Positions 8,870 through 16,303 of a stretch of 64,000 bases of DNA are shown one piece after another. Positions within the stretch are counted from its first letter, which is position 1; each line of letters opens with the position of its first letter. This DNA comes from Kibdelosporangium philippinense (GTDB lineage Bacteria; Actinomycetota; Actinomycetes; Mycobacteriales; Pseudonocardiaceae), in assembly GCF_021390435.2 (NCBI RefSeq), contig NZ_JAJVCN010000001.1:1488001-1552000 (forward strand), given 5' to 3'. Both the position numbers and the translations under genes were made by a program. The notes below the pieces were generated by a model. That model was not told where the DNA came from. It did no database searches and saw nothing but the letters and a program-made list of their open reading frames with translations.

Positions 8870-8890
8870 CGGTGAATCCAGGTTGAACGC
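8870..8890 (-). repeat. right inverted repeat of the IS1380-type element
   Basis: Complement of the left end at 7156-7176. The 145 nt between the transposase stop and this repeat are C/A-rich with many CCACCA units and no gene. Confidence 0.8.
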
Positions 8891-9325
8891 CGTGAAGGTG
8901 GCCTTCGCGGCATCTCGTCCTGTCACAGGTGGGACACATGTGACACCTGAATACAGATGAGACTGTGGCGGCGACTCATTGGTCCACAGTAGACGCAGCG
9001 CGTGGGTGACCCCGGTTCGCGACAGGCAGGGACCCGCATCGCCAAGGTATCTCTCTTTGTCCACGAGCTGGCGCGTGTCCACCATTCCTTCCCGGTGAGT
9101 CACACTGCTCGACTCGCTCTCAGCCCGGCTGGGTGCCGCTGTGCGCCGCGAGCGTTCAACTCACCACAAGGAATGGTGGACACGCGCGCTATCGCGAGGT
9201 ACCCATTCGCTTCGCTCCGGAGCCCGGCCACAGCCAGCGGGAGGTGGGTATAGCCGGGTGGGCTCGCACAAGATGGGCATCCCCGAAGCTCGCAGGAGGT
9301 GGGCAACCCCCCCGAAACAACCCGA
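8884..9325. other. 442-nt non-coding region with dyads
   Basis: No convincing gene. It contains TGTCAC/GTGACA around 8921-8945 (6-bp arms, 13-nt spacer), ACTGTGG/CCACAGT at 8962-8990, and a much larger inverted repeat at 9071-9187. It separates the insertion sequence from the convergent methyltransferase gene. Confidence 0.5.
9071..9187. repeat. long inverted repeat, possible miniature element remnant
   Basis: Arms 9071-9100 and 9159-9187: GCGCGTGTCCACCATTCCTT is perfectly complementary to 9168-9187, and after a short mismatch GGTGAGT pairs with ACTCACC (9159-9165). The 58-nt spacer shows no gene. The size and symmetry would suit a MITE-like remnant or a strong RNA hairpin; it lies in the non-coding stretch beside the insertion sequence. 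Confidence 0.6.
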
Positions 9326-10138
9326 TCAGGGTTTGCGGGCGACGCCTGTCATCAGCAGGTAGTCGCCGTCCACACGGTCGGTGGTCAACGGGCCGTCTGG
9401 CCACCATTCGAAGGGGTGGACCAGGCCGGGCTCGACGATCTCGGTGCCCTTGAAGAAGGACTCGATCTGCTCCCTCGTCCGGAACACGCACGTGTCCATC
9501 AGGGCCATGAACCTGGCTTGGACTTCTTTGGCCAGCTCGGCCCGGGAGCTGCCGTCGGCTGGGTCGAACAGGTGTGAGATCGCGATGTACGAGCCCGAAG
9601 GCAAGGCGTCGATGTACTTCGCCATCACGCCCGCGGGGTCGTCTTTGTCGGCCACGTGGTGCAGCGTGTTGCACTGGATCAGCGCCAGCGGGCGGGTCCA
9701 GTCCAGGTAGCGGGAGACGATCGGGTCTTGCAGGATCTCTTCGGGTTCCCGCAGGTCACCGACGACGAAGTGGGTGCGGTCGTTCTCCTCCAGCAGCGCG
9801 CGTCCGTGGGCGGCGACCATGGGGTCGTTGTCGACGTAGACGACCTGGGCCTCGGGGTTCAGGCGCTGTACCGCTTGGTGGGTGTTTTCCGCCGTTGGCA
9901 GGCCGGAACCGAGGTCGAGGAATTGGTCGATACCAGCGCCGCCTGCCAGGAAACGAGCCGCCCTGATCAGCCAGTACCTGGCTTCTCGACCTGTTCTGGC
10001 CGACTCGGGGGCGATCTGCAGAATCTGCTGGTAAACCTGCCGGTCGACCTCGTAGTGGTCTTTACCACCGAGGAAGGCGTCGTAGACGCGGGCGATGCTC
10101 GGGGTCGTCGGATCGATCTCGGGCAGGCTTTTCGACAT
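9326..10138 (-). CDS. SAM-dependent methyltransferase (DUF574/Methyltransf_19 type)
   Basis: 270 residues. N-terminal PSIARVYDAFLGGKDHYEVD is the signature of this actinomycete-specific family; the SAM-binding motif I appears as FLDLGSGLPT (about 73-82), followed by the acidic ribose-binding strand VVYVDNDP and the VVGDLREPE segment. Length and motifs are normal and complete. The physiological methyl acceptor of this large family is unknown. It is divergent from the phosphotransferase gene, sharing a 74-nt promoter region (10139-10212). Confidence 0.88.
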   Translation of the reverse strand: MSKSLPEIDPTTPSIARVYDAFLGGKDHYEVDRQVYQQILQIAPESARTGREARYWLIRAARFLAGGAGIDQFLDLGSGLPTAENTHQAVQRLNPEAQVVYVDNDPMVAAHGRALLEENDRTHFVVGDLREPEEILQDPIVSRYLDWTRPLALIQCNTLHHVADKDDPAGVMAKYIDALPSGSYIAISHLFDPADGSSRAELAKEVQARFMALMDTCVFRTREQIESFFKGTEIVEPGLVHPFEWWPDGPLTTDRVDGDYLLMTGVARKP

Positions 10139-10212
10139 GGCTCAAGGTTATCGGCTCGGCCCGGACGGTAATTGGCAGGCCGAGTAGGATGATCATCTGA
10201 CACTGTGGTTCC

Positions 10213-11166
10213 GTGACGTCGGAGAAGGTATGGACCAGTCAGGCTTGGCGAGATTCCGCCGAGTCGTGGCTGGATGAGCAGCTCGCATCCCACGGGATCA
10301 GACGCACCGGCGAGCTGACCCAGCCGCGCGTGCGGCCGTGGGGGACTGTGCTCACCGCGCCGACGTCCGCTGGCGTGATCTGGATGAAGGCGCCGGGCCC
10401 GGAGGCGGCCTTCGAGGTCGGGTTGTACGAGGTACTCCGGGACATCGCGGCCGAGTGGGTGCTGGAACCGATCGCTCTCGACGTCGAACGCGGCTGGCTG
10501 GTCCTGCCTGACGGCGGCCCGACCGTGCGGCACGACCCGTACGAAAGCATGCTCAAGGTCCTGCCGCAGTACGGCGAGCTGCAGCGGCGGCTGTTTCCGC
10601 ACGTCAACCGGCTGCTCGCGGCAGGTGTGCAGGACATGCGCGCGGACGTCATCCCGCAGCGGTTCGACGAGGCCGTGGCTACTGTCCGCAGGCGCCCGCA
10701 CGAGCCGGAATTGGTCGACGAGATCGTGGCGCGCCGGGACGTGGTGGTCGAGCGGGCCGCGCAGCTCGCGGAAATGTCGATCCCGCCGAGCGTCGATCAC
10801 AACGATCTGCACGTCGGGAACGTGTTCTTGGCCGGTAGACGGGCCAAGTTCTACGACTGGGGCGACAGCGTCATCGCGCATCCGCTCGCGAGCATGCTTG
10901 TCGTCGCGCAGACCATGGACGTGGATGAGGCGTCGATGCAAAGGCTGCGGGACAGCTATTTGGAGGCTTTCAGTGACCTTGCGACCCATCGCGAGCTCGT
11001 CGAACAGCTTGAGCTGGCGTGTTGGGTCGGCATTGTCGCGCGGACGTTGGTGTGGGATCGCGCGCTCGGCCCGAATCCGGCGAGATTCGCGTCCGCGCCG
11101 CTGGAAACGCTGTCGGGCATTAGGGTGACGCAATGGGCGATGAGGAGCGGGACGGCGTCAAGCTGA
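10213..11166 (+). CDS. APH-like phosphotransferase family protein
   Basis: 317 residues. The protein-kinase-like fold of aminoglycoside/choline phosphotransferases is recognised from the catalytic loop DHNDLHVGNVF (catalytic Asp near 198) and the metal-binding KFYDWGD (Asp near 215). The N-terminal glycine loop is weak, as usual for uncharacterised members. It would phosphorylate a hydroxyl on a small substrate; resistance cannot be assumed. GTG start at 10213. The 3' end overlaps the LigD-type gene by 34 nt, so the two are probably cotranscribed. Confidence 0.8.
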   Translation: MTSEKVWTSQAWRDSAESWLDEQLASHGIRRTGELTQPRVRPWGTVLTAPTSAGVIWMKAPGPEAAFEVGLYEVLRDIAAEWVLEPIALDVERGWLVLPDGGPTVRHDPYESMLKVLPQYGELQRRLFPHVNRLLAAGVQDMRADVIPQRFDEAVATVRRRPHEPELVDEIVARRDVVVERAAQLAEMSIPPSVDHNDLHVGNVFLAGRRAKFYDWGDSVIAHPLASMLVVAQTMDVDEASMQRLRDSYLEAFSDLATHRELVEQLELACWVGIVARTLVWDRALGPNPARFASAPLETLSGIRVTQWAMRSGTASS

Positions 11167-12074
11167 CCAATCTGGACCAGTCGCTGTTCGAGGGCGCGAC
11201 CAAACGGGACCTGGTCGACTACCTGGACGCCATGTCCGGCCGGATCATTCCGGTTCTCGCCGACCGGCCACTCACCGTGATGCGAATCCTGCGCGGCCAG
11301 GGGCCGTTCATGCAGAAGAACGTACCGAAGTACACGCCGTCGTTCGTGCCGACCGTGAAGCTGTGGGCCGAGTCGTCGCAGCGGACCGTGTCGTACGCGC
11401 TCTGCAACGACCGCCAAACCCTGCTGTGGTTCGGCAATCAGCGTGCGGTGGAGTATCACCCCGCGTTGATGACGGCAGGGGAGGATCATCCGACCCATAT
11501 GATCCTCGACCTCGACCCGCCGGAAGGCGACTCGTTCGACCTTGTGGTCAAGGCCGCGCACCTGGTTCGCCAGGCACTGGCCGACTCCGGACTGCGAGGA
11601 ACGGTGAAAACCAGTGGGGCCAAAGGTGTCCACATCTTCATCCCACTGGAACGGCACGGTATAGAAGATGTCGCCGCGGCGACCCGTGCCCTTGCCGCAC
11701 GAGCCGAACGCATCGATCCAGCTTTGGCCACGACCGCGTTCATCCGGGAAGACCGGCACGGCAAGGTTTTCCTCGACTCCACGCGCGCGGGCGGCGCGAC
11801 AGTGGTCGCGGCATACAGCCCACGGCTGCGCCCAGGCCTACCGGTTTCGTTCCCAATCCCTTGGGACGACTTGGAATCCGTATCGCCACGGGATTTCACC
11901 GTGCATAACGCCGTATCGCTGCTCGGGGACAGCGACCCATGGGCTGCGAACATGCCCGCGCCCCAACAGATTCCCGCCGACTTGATCGAAGAAGGCCACA
12001 CCATCCCCATCGCCCGCGTCCAAGCGATGCACGAGGGCAAGCGCCGCAAGCGAGCCGCAGCTCAAGACTCGTGA
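11133..12074 (+). CDS. LigD-type polymerase/primase domain protein (NHEJ)
   Basis: 313 residues forming one PrimPol-type polymerase domain, as in the polymerase module of bacterial LigD. Visible are the N-terminal [20 protein letters not shown], the catalytic [13 protein letters not shown] with the DLD acidic pair near 124-126, the [12 protein letters not shown] segment, and the later Asp in FLDSTRAGG. There is no ATP-dependent ligase or phosphoesterase domain, so it is a stand-alone polymerase that would act with separate ligase and Ku proteins in end joining. The ATG overlaps the upstream gene; a strong hairpin immediately follows the stop. Confidence 0.88.
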   Translation: MGDEERDGVKLTNLDQSLFEGATKRDLVDYLDAMSGRIIPVLADRPLTVMRILRGQGPFMQKNVPKYTPSFVPTVKLWAESSQRTVSYALCNDRQTLLWFGNQRAVEYHPALMTAGEDHPTHMILDLDPPEGDSFDLVVKAAHLVRQALADSGLRGTVKTSGAKGVHIFIPLERHGIEDVAAATRALAARAERIDPALATTAFIREDRHGKVFLDSTRAGGATVVAAYSPRLRPGLPVSFPIPWDDLESVSPRDFTVHNAVSLLGDSDPWAANMPAPQQIPADLIEEGHTIPIARVQAMHEGKRRKRAAAQDS

Positions 12075-12111
12075 GTGGTTATGCGTGTTCTAACCCGCCT
12101 AACCACTCACG
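12070..12111. terminator. 42-nt repeated hairpin, copy 1
   Basis: CGTGAGTGGTTA (12070-12081) and its perfect complement at 12100-12111 enclose an 18-nt loop. It overlaps the stop codon of the LigD-type gene. The same stem and nearly the same loop occur again at 41162-41203, so this is a repeated element used as a terminator. Confidence 0.75.
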
Positions 12112-13291
12112 AGGGGTGACCGGGTTGGGCAAGGGAGTGACTTTGCGCAACTCGATCGCGTCAGGCGTGACGTACGCGATCGCGTCGGGCAACTCCAACC
12201 AGAACGCGTGCAACTTCACCCCGGCCAAGGTGGCCGAGGCGATCACGGTGAACGCTTCCGACAGGAATGACGCGCGTGCGTCGTTCTCCAACTTCGGGAC
12301 GTGCACGGACATCTTCGGGCCTGGCGTGGACATCACGTCATCGTGGATCACCAACGACACGGCGACCAACACGATCAGCGGAACCTCCATGGCCACACCA
12401 CATGTGGCAGGTGGCGCGGCACTCTGGCTCGCTGATCACCCGAACGACTCGGCCGCCGCGGTGCACACCGCGCTCATCAACAACTCCTCGCTCGACAAGA
12501 TCAGCAACCCGGGCACCGGTTCGCCGAACCGCTTGCTGTTCACCAACATCGGCGATCCTGGACCGGGCAACCCGTCGGTGACCAACCCGGGAAACCAGAC
12601 CACAACCGTTGGTACCGCGGTGAACCTGCAACTCAACGCGTCCGGCGGAGCTCCGCCGTACACGTGGTCGGCCACCGGTTTGCCGCCTGGCCTAAGCATT
12701 TCCAGCGGCGGCTTGATCTCGGGCACGCCGACGACCGCAGGCACTTACAACGTGACCGCGACGGCCACGGACACCGCGACCAAGGCCGGTAGCGCGTCCT
12801 TCACGTGGACGGTCAACCCGGTCGGCGGCTGCACGGGCGCAGGCCAGAAGATCGCCAACTCCGGCTTCGAGTCCGGTGCCGCGAACTGGACTGCCACCAG
12901 CAACGTGATCGGGCAGCACGGTTCCGAGCAACCGGCACACGCCGGAACCTGGAGCGCATGGCTGAACGGCTACGGCTTCATCCGCACCGACCGGCTGTCG
13001 CAGTCGGTGACCATCCCGGCGGGCTGCACGTCCTATCGCCTGTCGTACTGGCTGCACATCGACTCGAATGAGACGACTGGGACCGTGCAGTACGACAAGC
13101 TGACGGTCCAGCTCGGCTCGAACACCCTGGCCACGTACTCCAACCTGAACGAGGCCGCCGGTTACCAGCAGCGCACCTTCGACGTCGGCGCCTACGCCGG
13201 CCAGACCGTGACGTTGACCTTCACCGGCACCGAGGACATCTCGCTGCAGACGTCGTTCGTCGTCGACGATGTCACGCTCGATGTGAGTTGA
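12112..13291 (+). pseudogene. 5'-truncated subtilisin-like (S8) protease
   Basis: The frame carries only the second half of a subtilase: [17 protein letters not shown] holds the oxyanion Asn, and [20 protein letters not shown] holds the catalytic Ser. The signal peptide, propeptide and the catalytic Asp and His blocks are missing. After the catalytic domain come a putative Ig-like domain (about 12570-12820, with [16 protein letters not shown]) and a C-terminal beta-sandwich module (12835-13288) ending [11 protein letters not shown]. Homology begins within about 20 nt of the hairpin that ends the LigD-type gene. No ribosome site precedes it, so it is judged non-functional. Confidence 0.8.
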
Positions 13292-13313
13292 CCCCAAGGA
13301 GTTGATGTTGGAA

Positions 13314-13341
13314 GCCCCGCGTGGATTCGTCCACGCGGGGC
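13314..13341 (+). terminator. 12-bp hairpin with TTCG loop
   Basis: GCCCCGCGTGGA and its perfect complement enclose TTCG (13314-13341), a very stable tetraloop hairpin 22 nt after the subtilase stop and before the nucleotidyltransferase gene. Confidence 0.75.
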
Positions 13342-13358
13342 GCGGGTACGTAAGGGAT

Positions 13359-14024
13359 ATGGGTTCGGATGTCCAGGATGCGTTGATACGGACCGTGACC
13401 AAAGTGGCGAGCGCGCTTCGGCCGACCGGTGTGCGTTTCGCGTTGACCGGCGGCTGCGCTGTGTACGCGCGCGGCGGGCCGGAGACCGAGCATGACGTCG
13501 ACATTCTGATTCTCGAGGAAGACGTGCCGACTGCCGTTCGGGCGTTGGTGAGCGAGGGCTTCCGGGCAGCGGACCCGCCAGAGGAATGGCTGACCAAGGT
13601 CTACGACGGCGACCGGCTGGTCGACCTGATTTTCCGGGCCAACGAACGCCAGGTCACGCCCGAGATGCTCGACGATGCCGAGGAGATCAGGGTCGGCCCG
13701 ACGGTCATGCACGTCCAGCGCGCCACCGAGGTGATGGTCGGCAAGCTGCTCGCCCTTGAGGTCCACCGCTGCGACCTGGCGGCGTTGTTACCGATCGCGC
13801 GGGCGCTGCGGGAGCAGATCGACTGGCCTCGAGTGCGCGCGGAGACCGCGCAGTCGCCGTACGCCGAGGCTTTCCTGTTGCTGTGCGACCGGTTGGCCAT
13901 CACGGACGATGAAGGGAAGCGGAGCGATGACCCAGCCGCAGTATCTGGTGGCGCGCCTGCGTACGACGTTGGCAGAGGATCCCAGAACGGCCGAGCAGGG
14001 CGTGCGCGTGACCGTGCGCGGTGA
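13359..14024 (+). CDS. nucleotidyltransferase-fold protein
   Basis: 221 residues from the ATG at 13359, which follows a GTAAGGGAT purine stretch. The polymerase-beta-like nucleotidyltransferase core is seen as FALTGGCAVYARGG (Gly-Gly loop) followed by EHDVDILIL with the two metal-binding Asp residues, and a later VDLIF. This resembles AbiEii/MNT-type and uncharacterised nucleotidyltransferases; no toxin-antitoxin partner gene is adjacent. The last 98 nt overlap the BON-domain gene in another frame, so the true stop may have shifted and the last ~30 residues (low-complexity, basic) may be non-native. Confidence 0.7.
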   Translation: MGSDVQDALIRTVTKVASALRPTGVRFALTGGCAVYARGGPETEHDVDILILEEDVPTAVRALVSEGFRAADPPEEWLTKVYDGDRLVDLIFRANERQVTPEMLDDAEEIRVGPTVMHVQRATEVMVGKLLALEVHRCDLAALLPIARALREQIDWPRVRAETAQSPYAEAFLLLCDRLAITDDEGKRSDDPAAVSGGAPAYDVGRGSQNGRAGRARDRAR

Positions 14025-14175
14025 CCACGTGGTGGTCAGCGGGGACGTCGCCACCGAGGAACGCCGTGCGGAAATCTCCGAGGTGATCAAGGACGTGGCA
14101 CCGGAACTGGTGATCCACAACGACATCCGGGTCGTCGGAGCGGACGAGCCGACCAGGCGGGAGGAGCTGAGGTGA
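13927..14175 (+). CDS. BON-domain protein
   Basis: 82 residues covering one BON domain: VRVTVRGDHVVVSGDVATEE followed by AEISEVIKDVAPELVIHND, the alpha/beta pattern with the conserved central Gly. BON domains bind phospholipid or ligands; here the protein has no signal peptide or membrane helix and is likely cytoplasmic. The ATG has GGAG 6 nt upstream. It overlaps the preceding gene by 98 nt and its stop overlaps the GTG of the metallophosphoesterase by 4 nt, showing translational coupling with that enzyme. Confidence 0.75.
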   Translation: MTQPQYLVARLRTTLAEDPRTAEQGVRVTVRGDHVVVSGDVATEERRAEISEVIKDVAPELVIHNDIRVVGADEPTRREELR

Positions 14176-14891
14176 TCAGGATCGCGGCAGTGGGTGACGT
14201 GCACCTTGGCGAGGACGCGCGCGGCCGCCTGCGTCCAGCCTTGGACAAGCTCGGCGACCACGCGGACGTCCTGCTCCTCGCGGGCGATCTGACCAGGCAC
14301 GGAAGCCTGGACGAGGCACAGGTCGTCGCGGACGAGTTCGCCGACCTGCCGGTGCCGGTGATCGCGGTGCTCGGCAACCACGACTACCACAGCGACAAAG
14401 AGATCGAGATCGCGGATGTGCTGACCGAGCGCGGCATCCGAGTGCTCGAAGGAACGAATACGACGCTGCGGATCGGGAACTGCTCGCTCGGGGTCGGCGG
14501 GGTGAAGGGTTTCGGCGGTGGTTTCGCTGGCAAGTCGGGCAGCGTGTTCGGTGAGCGGGAGATGAAGGCGTTCATCCAGCACACGGTCGAGATCGCGGAC
14601 CGGTTGCGGGCCACGTTGTCCGAACTGGACACCGACATCAAGATCGCTTTGACACACTACTCGCCGGTGGCGGACACGTTGCGCGGTGAGCCGCCGGAGA
14701 TCTTCCCGTTTCTTGGCTGCTACCAGCTGGCCGAAGTGATCGACCAGACCAATGTGGACCTCGCGATCCACGGACACGCGCATTTCGGGACAGAGCAAGG
14801 CGTCACGGCAGGCGGCGTGCGCGTCCGCAACGTCGCCCAGCCCGTGATCGGCTCAGCCTTCGCCGTGTACTGCGTTGAGGGCGGGCAATAG
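14172..14891 (+). CDS. calcineurin-like metallophosphoesterase
   Basis: 239 residues. All five metal-binding blocks are present: GDVHLG (Asp9, His11), LLLAGDLTRHG, VLGNHDYHS, ALTHYSP and AIHGHAHFG. It should hydrolyse a phosphomono- or diester with a di-metal centre; the substrate is unknown. GTG start coupled by a GTGA overlap to the BON gene. Its last 39 nt overlap, tail to tail, the LLM oxidoreductase gene on the other strand. Confidence 0.88.
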   Translation: MIRIAAVGDVHLGEDARGRLRPALDKLGDHADVLLLAGDLTRHGSLDEAQVVADEFADLPVPVIAVLGNHDYHSDKEIEIADVLTERGIRVLEGTNTTLRIGNCSLGVGGVKGFGGGFAGKSGSVFGEREMKAFIQHTVEIADRLRATLSELDTDIKIALTHYSPVADTLRGEPPEIFPFLGCYQLAEVIDQTNVDLAIHGHAHFGTEQGVTAGGVRVRNVAQPVIGSAFAVYCVEGGQ

Positions 14892-15827
14892 CTCGCTCTG
14901 CGCGAATTCGAGGAAGCCGTCCTGGTGATCGCCGCCGATCTGCACGATCGCCAGGTCGGTGAACCCGGCGTCGGCGAACTGCTTGACCTGCTCGGCGATC
15001 GGCCGCACGTCCGGTCCACAAGGGATCGACTCGGCCACATCCTCCGGCCGCACGAACGAGGTCGCGGCGGCGAAGCTGGTTACGTCCGGCAGCTCGGCGT
15101 TGACCTTCCACCCGCCGCCGAACCAGCGGAACTGCTCGTGCGCACGCTTGATCGCGGCATCCCGATCGGGATCCCAGCACACCGGCATCTGCCCGATCTT
15201 GCGGCTCGGCGAGGACTTCTGCCCGTCCCACAGCTTGCACAGCCCAGGTTCCGGCTCGACCGCGATCATATGGTCAGCCAGCGGCGCGAAATGCGTGATC
15301 GACTGCTCGCCGGACACCGCGACACCGACGGGCGTCCGGACCGCCGGCAGATCCCACAGCTTTGCCGCGTCGACACGGAAATGCGTGCCGTTGTAGTTGA
15401 AGTAGCCGCCATCGAACAGACCGTGGATGATCTGCAACGCCTCCGCGAGCATCTCGTGGCGGACGTTCGCAGGCGGCCAACCGCGCCCGACAACATGCTC
15501 GTTGAGGTTCTCGCCTGAACCAACCCCAAGCGTGAACCTGTTGTCCGACAACAGTTGCATCGTTGCCGCCTGCTGTGCGACCACCGCTGGGTGGTAGCGC
15601 ATGATCGGACAGGTCACATAAGTCATCAGTTCGACGCGTTCGGTGCACTGGGCGACCGCGCCCAGCACCGTCCACGCATTGGGCGCGTGCCCCTGCTCAG
15701 CGAGCCACGGAAAGAAGTGGTCGCTGGACACTTCGAAGGCGAATCCGGCGTTTTCGGCCTTCATCGCATGTTCGACCAGCTGTTTCGGACCGGCTTGCTC
15801 GGTCATCAACGTGTATCCGATACGCAT
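14853..15827 (-). CDS. LLM-class F420-dependent oxidoreductase
   Basis: 324 residues from the ATG at 15827 (MRIGYTLMTEQAGPKQLVEH). The bacterial-luciferase-like TIM barrel is recognised from FEVSSDHFFPWLAEQGHAPN, TYVTCPIMRYHPAVVAQQAA and FTLGVGSGENLNEHVVGRGW, the pattern of F420-dependent glucose-6-phosphate dehydrogenase-like enzymes (TIGR03557 type). It should transfer hydride between F420 and an unknown alcohol or aldehyde. The frame stays open 69 nt further upstream, but that would run into the CBS gene's leader, so the internal ATG is preferred. Confidence 0.85.
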   Translation of the reverse strand: MRIGYTLMTEQAGPKQLVEHAMKAENAGFAFEVSSDHFFPWLAEQGHAPNAWTVLGAVAQCTERVELMTYVTCPIMRYHPAVVAQQAATMQLLSDNRFTLGVGSGENLNEHVVGRGWPPANVRHEMLAEALQIIHGLFDGGYFNYNGTHFRVDAAKLWDLPAVRTPVGVAVSGEQSITHFAPLADHMIAVEPEPGLCKLWDGQKSSPSRKIGQMPVCWDPDRDAAIKRAHEQFRWFGGGWKVNAELPDVTSFAAATSFVRPEDVAESIPCGPDVRPIAEQVKQFADAGFTDLAIVQIGGDHQDGFLEFAQSELLPALNAVHGEG

Positions 15828-15883
15828 GCGGGTTGGCTTCCCGTTGCCTGGGTACTCGAAACGAGACGCGAGAGGAGAGTGTG

Positions 15884-16303
15884 ATGACGCGCGCACGCGA
15901 GATCATGACGCCCGATCCGACCTGTGTGCAGACCAGCCAGACTGTTCGGGACGCGGCGCAGCTGATGGCGGACAAGGGAGTCGGCGCACTGCCGATCTGC
16001 GGTGAGGACAACCGTCTCAAAGGGATGATCACCGACCGCGACATCGTGGTGAAGGTGCTTGCCGAGGGCAAGGACCCTCGTGCGGTCACCGCGGGCGAGC
16101 TTGCCCAGGGTGAGGCCGTGACCATCGGTGCCGACGACGAGGCCACCGAGATCATGAACACCATGGCCGAGCACAAGGTCCGCAGGCTGCCGGTGATCGA
16201 CGGACACGACCTCGTCGGCATCATCAGCCAGGCCGACGTGGCCCGCGCACTGCCCGAACCGCAGGTCGGTGACCTGCTCGAAGCCCTTTCGGTGGACAGC
16301 TGA
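15884..16303 (+). CDS. CBS-domain pair protein
   Basis: 139 residues made of two CBS domains: the first starts MTRAREIMTPDPTCVQTSQT and ends GMITDRDIVVKVL; the second runs from EAVTIGADDEATEIMNTMAE to GIISQADVARAL. Such pairs bind adenosyl nucleotides and act as energy sensors or regulatory subunits. The ATG at 15884 follows AGAGGAGAG. Its TGA shares one base with the ATG of the pyruvate-oxidase-like gene, implying a joint operon and perhaps joint function. Confidence 0.85.
   Translation: MTRAREIMTPDPTCVQTSQTVRDAAQLMADKGVGALPICGEDNRLKGMITDRDIVVKVLAEGKDPRAVTAGELAQGEAVTIGADDEATEIMNTMAEHKVRRLPVIDGHDLVGIISQADVARALPEPQVGDLLEALSVDS

Larger units (their letters stand above)
7163..8883 (+). mobile_element. 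IS1380-family insertion sequence
   Basis: A 1.72-kb element bounded by inverted ends: ACCTGGATTCACCG at 7163-7176 and its exact complement at 8870-8883 (14 of 14). Similarity extends inward (AAGATCTTGG versus TTGATCTTGG) and outward to a GCGTT on each side. It carries one transposase gene with intact DDE-type motifs. Flanking tetranucleotides (TGGA left, TTGA right) differ by one base, so no perfect target duplication is visible. It lies between the SARP-NACHT promoter region and a non-coding stretch before the methyltransferase. Confidence 0.85.

Noticed and set aside
11939..12111. Upstream extension of the subtilase frame into the LigD-type gene as its true N-terminus
   Set aside because: The translated extension is basic low-complexity sequence without signal or propeptide features and coincides with coding sequence in another frame.
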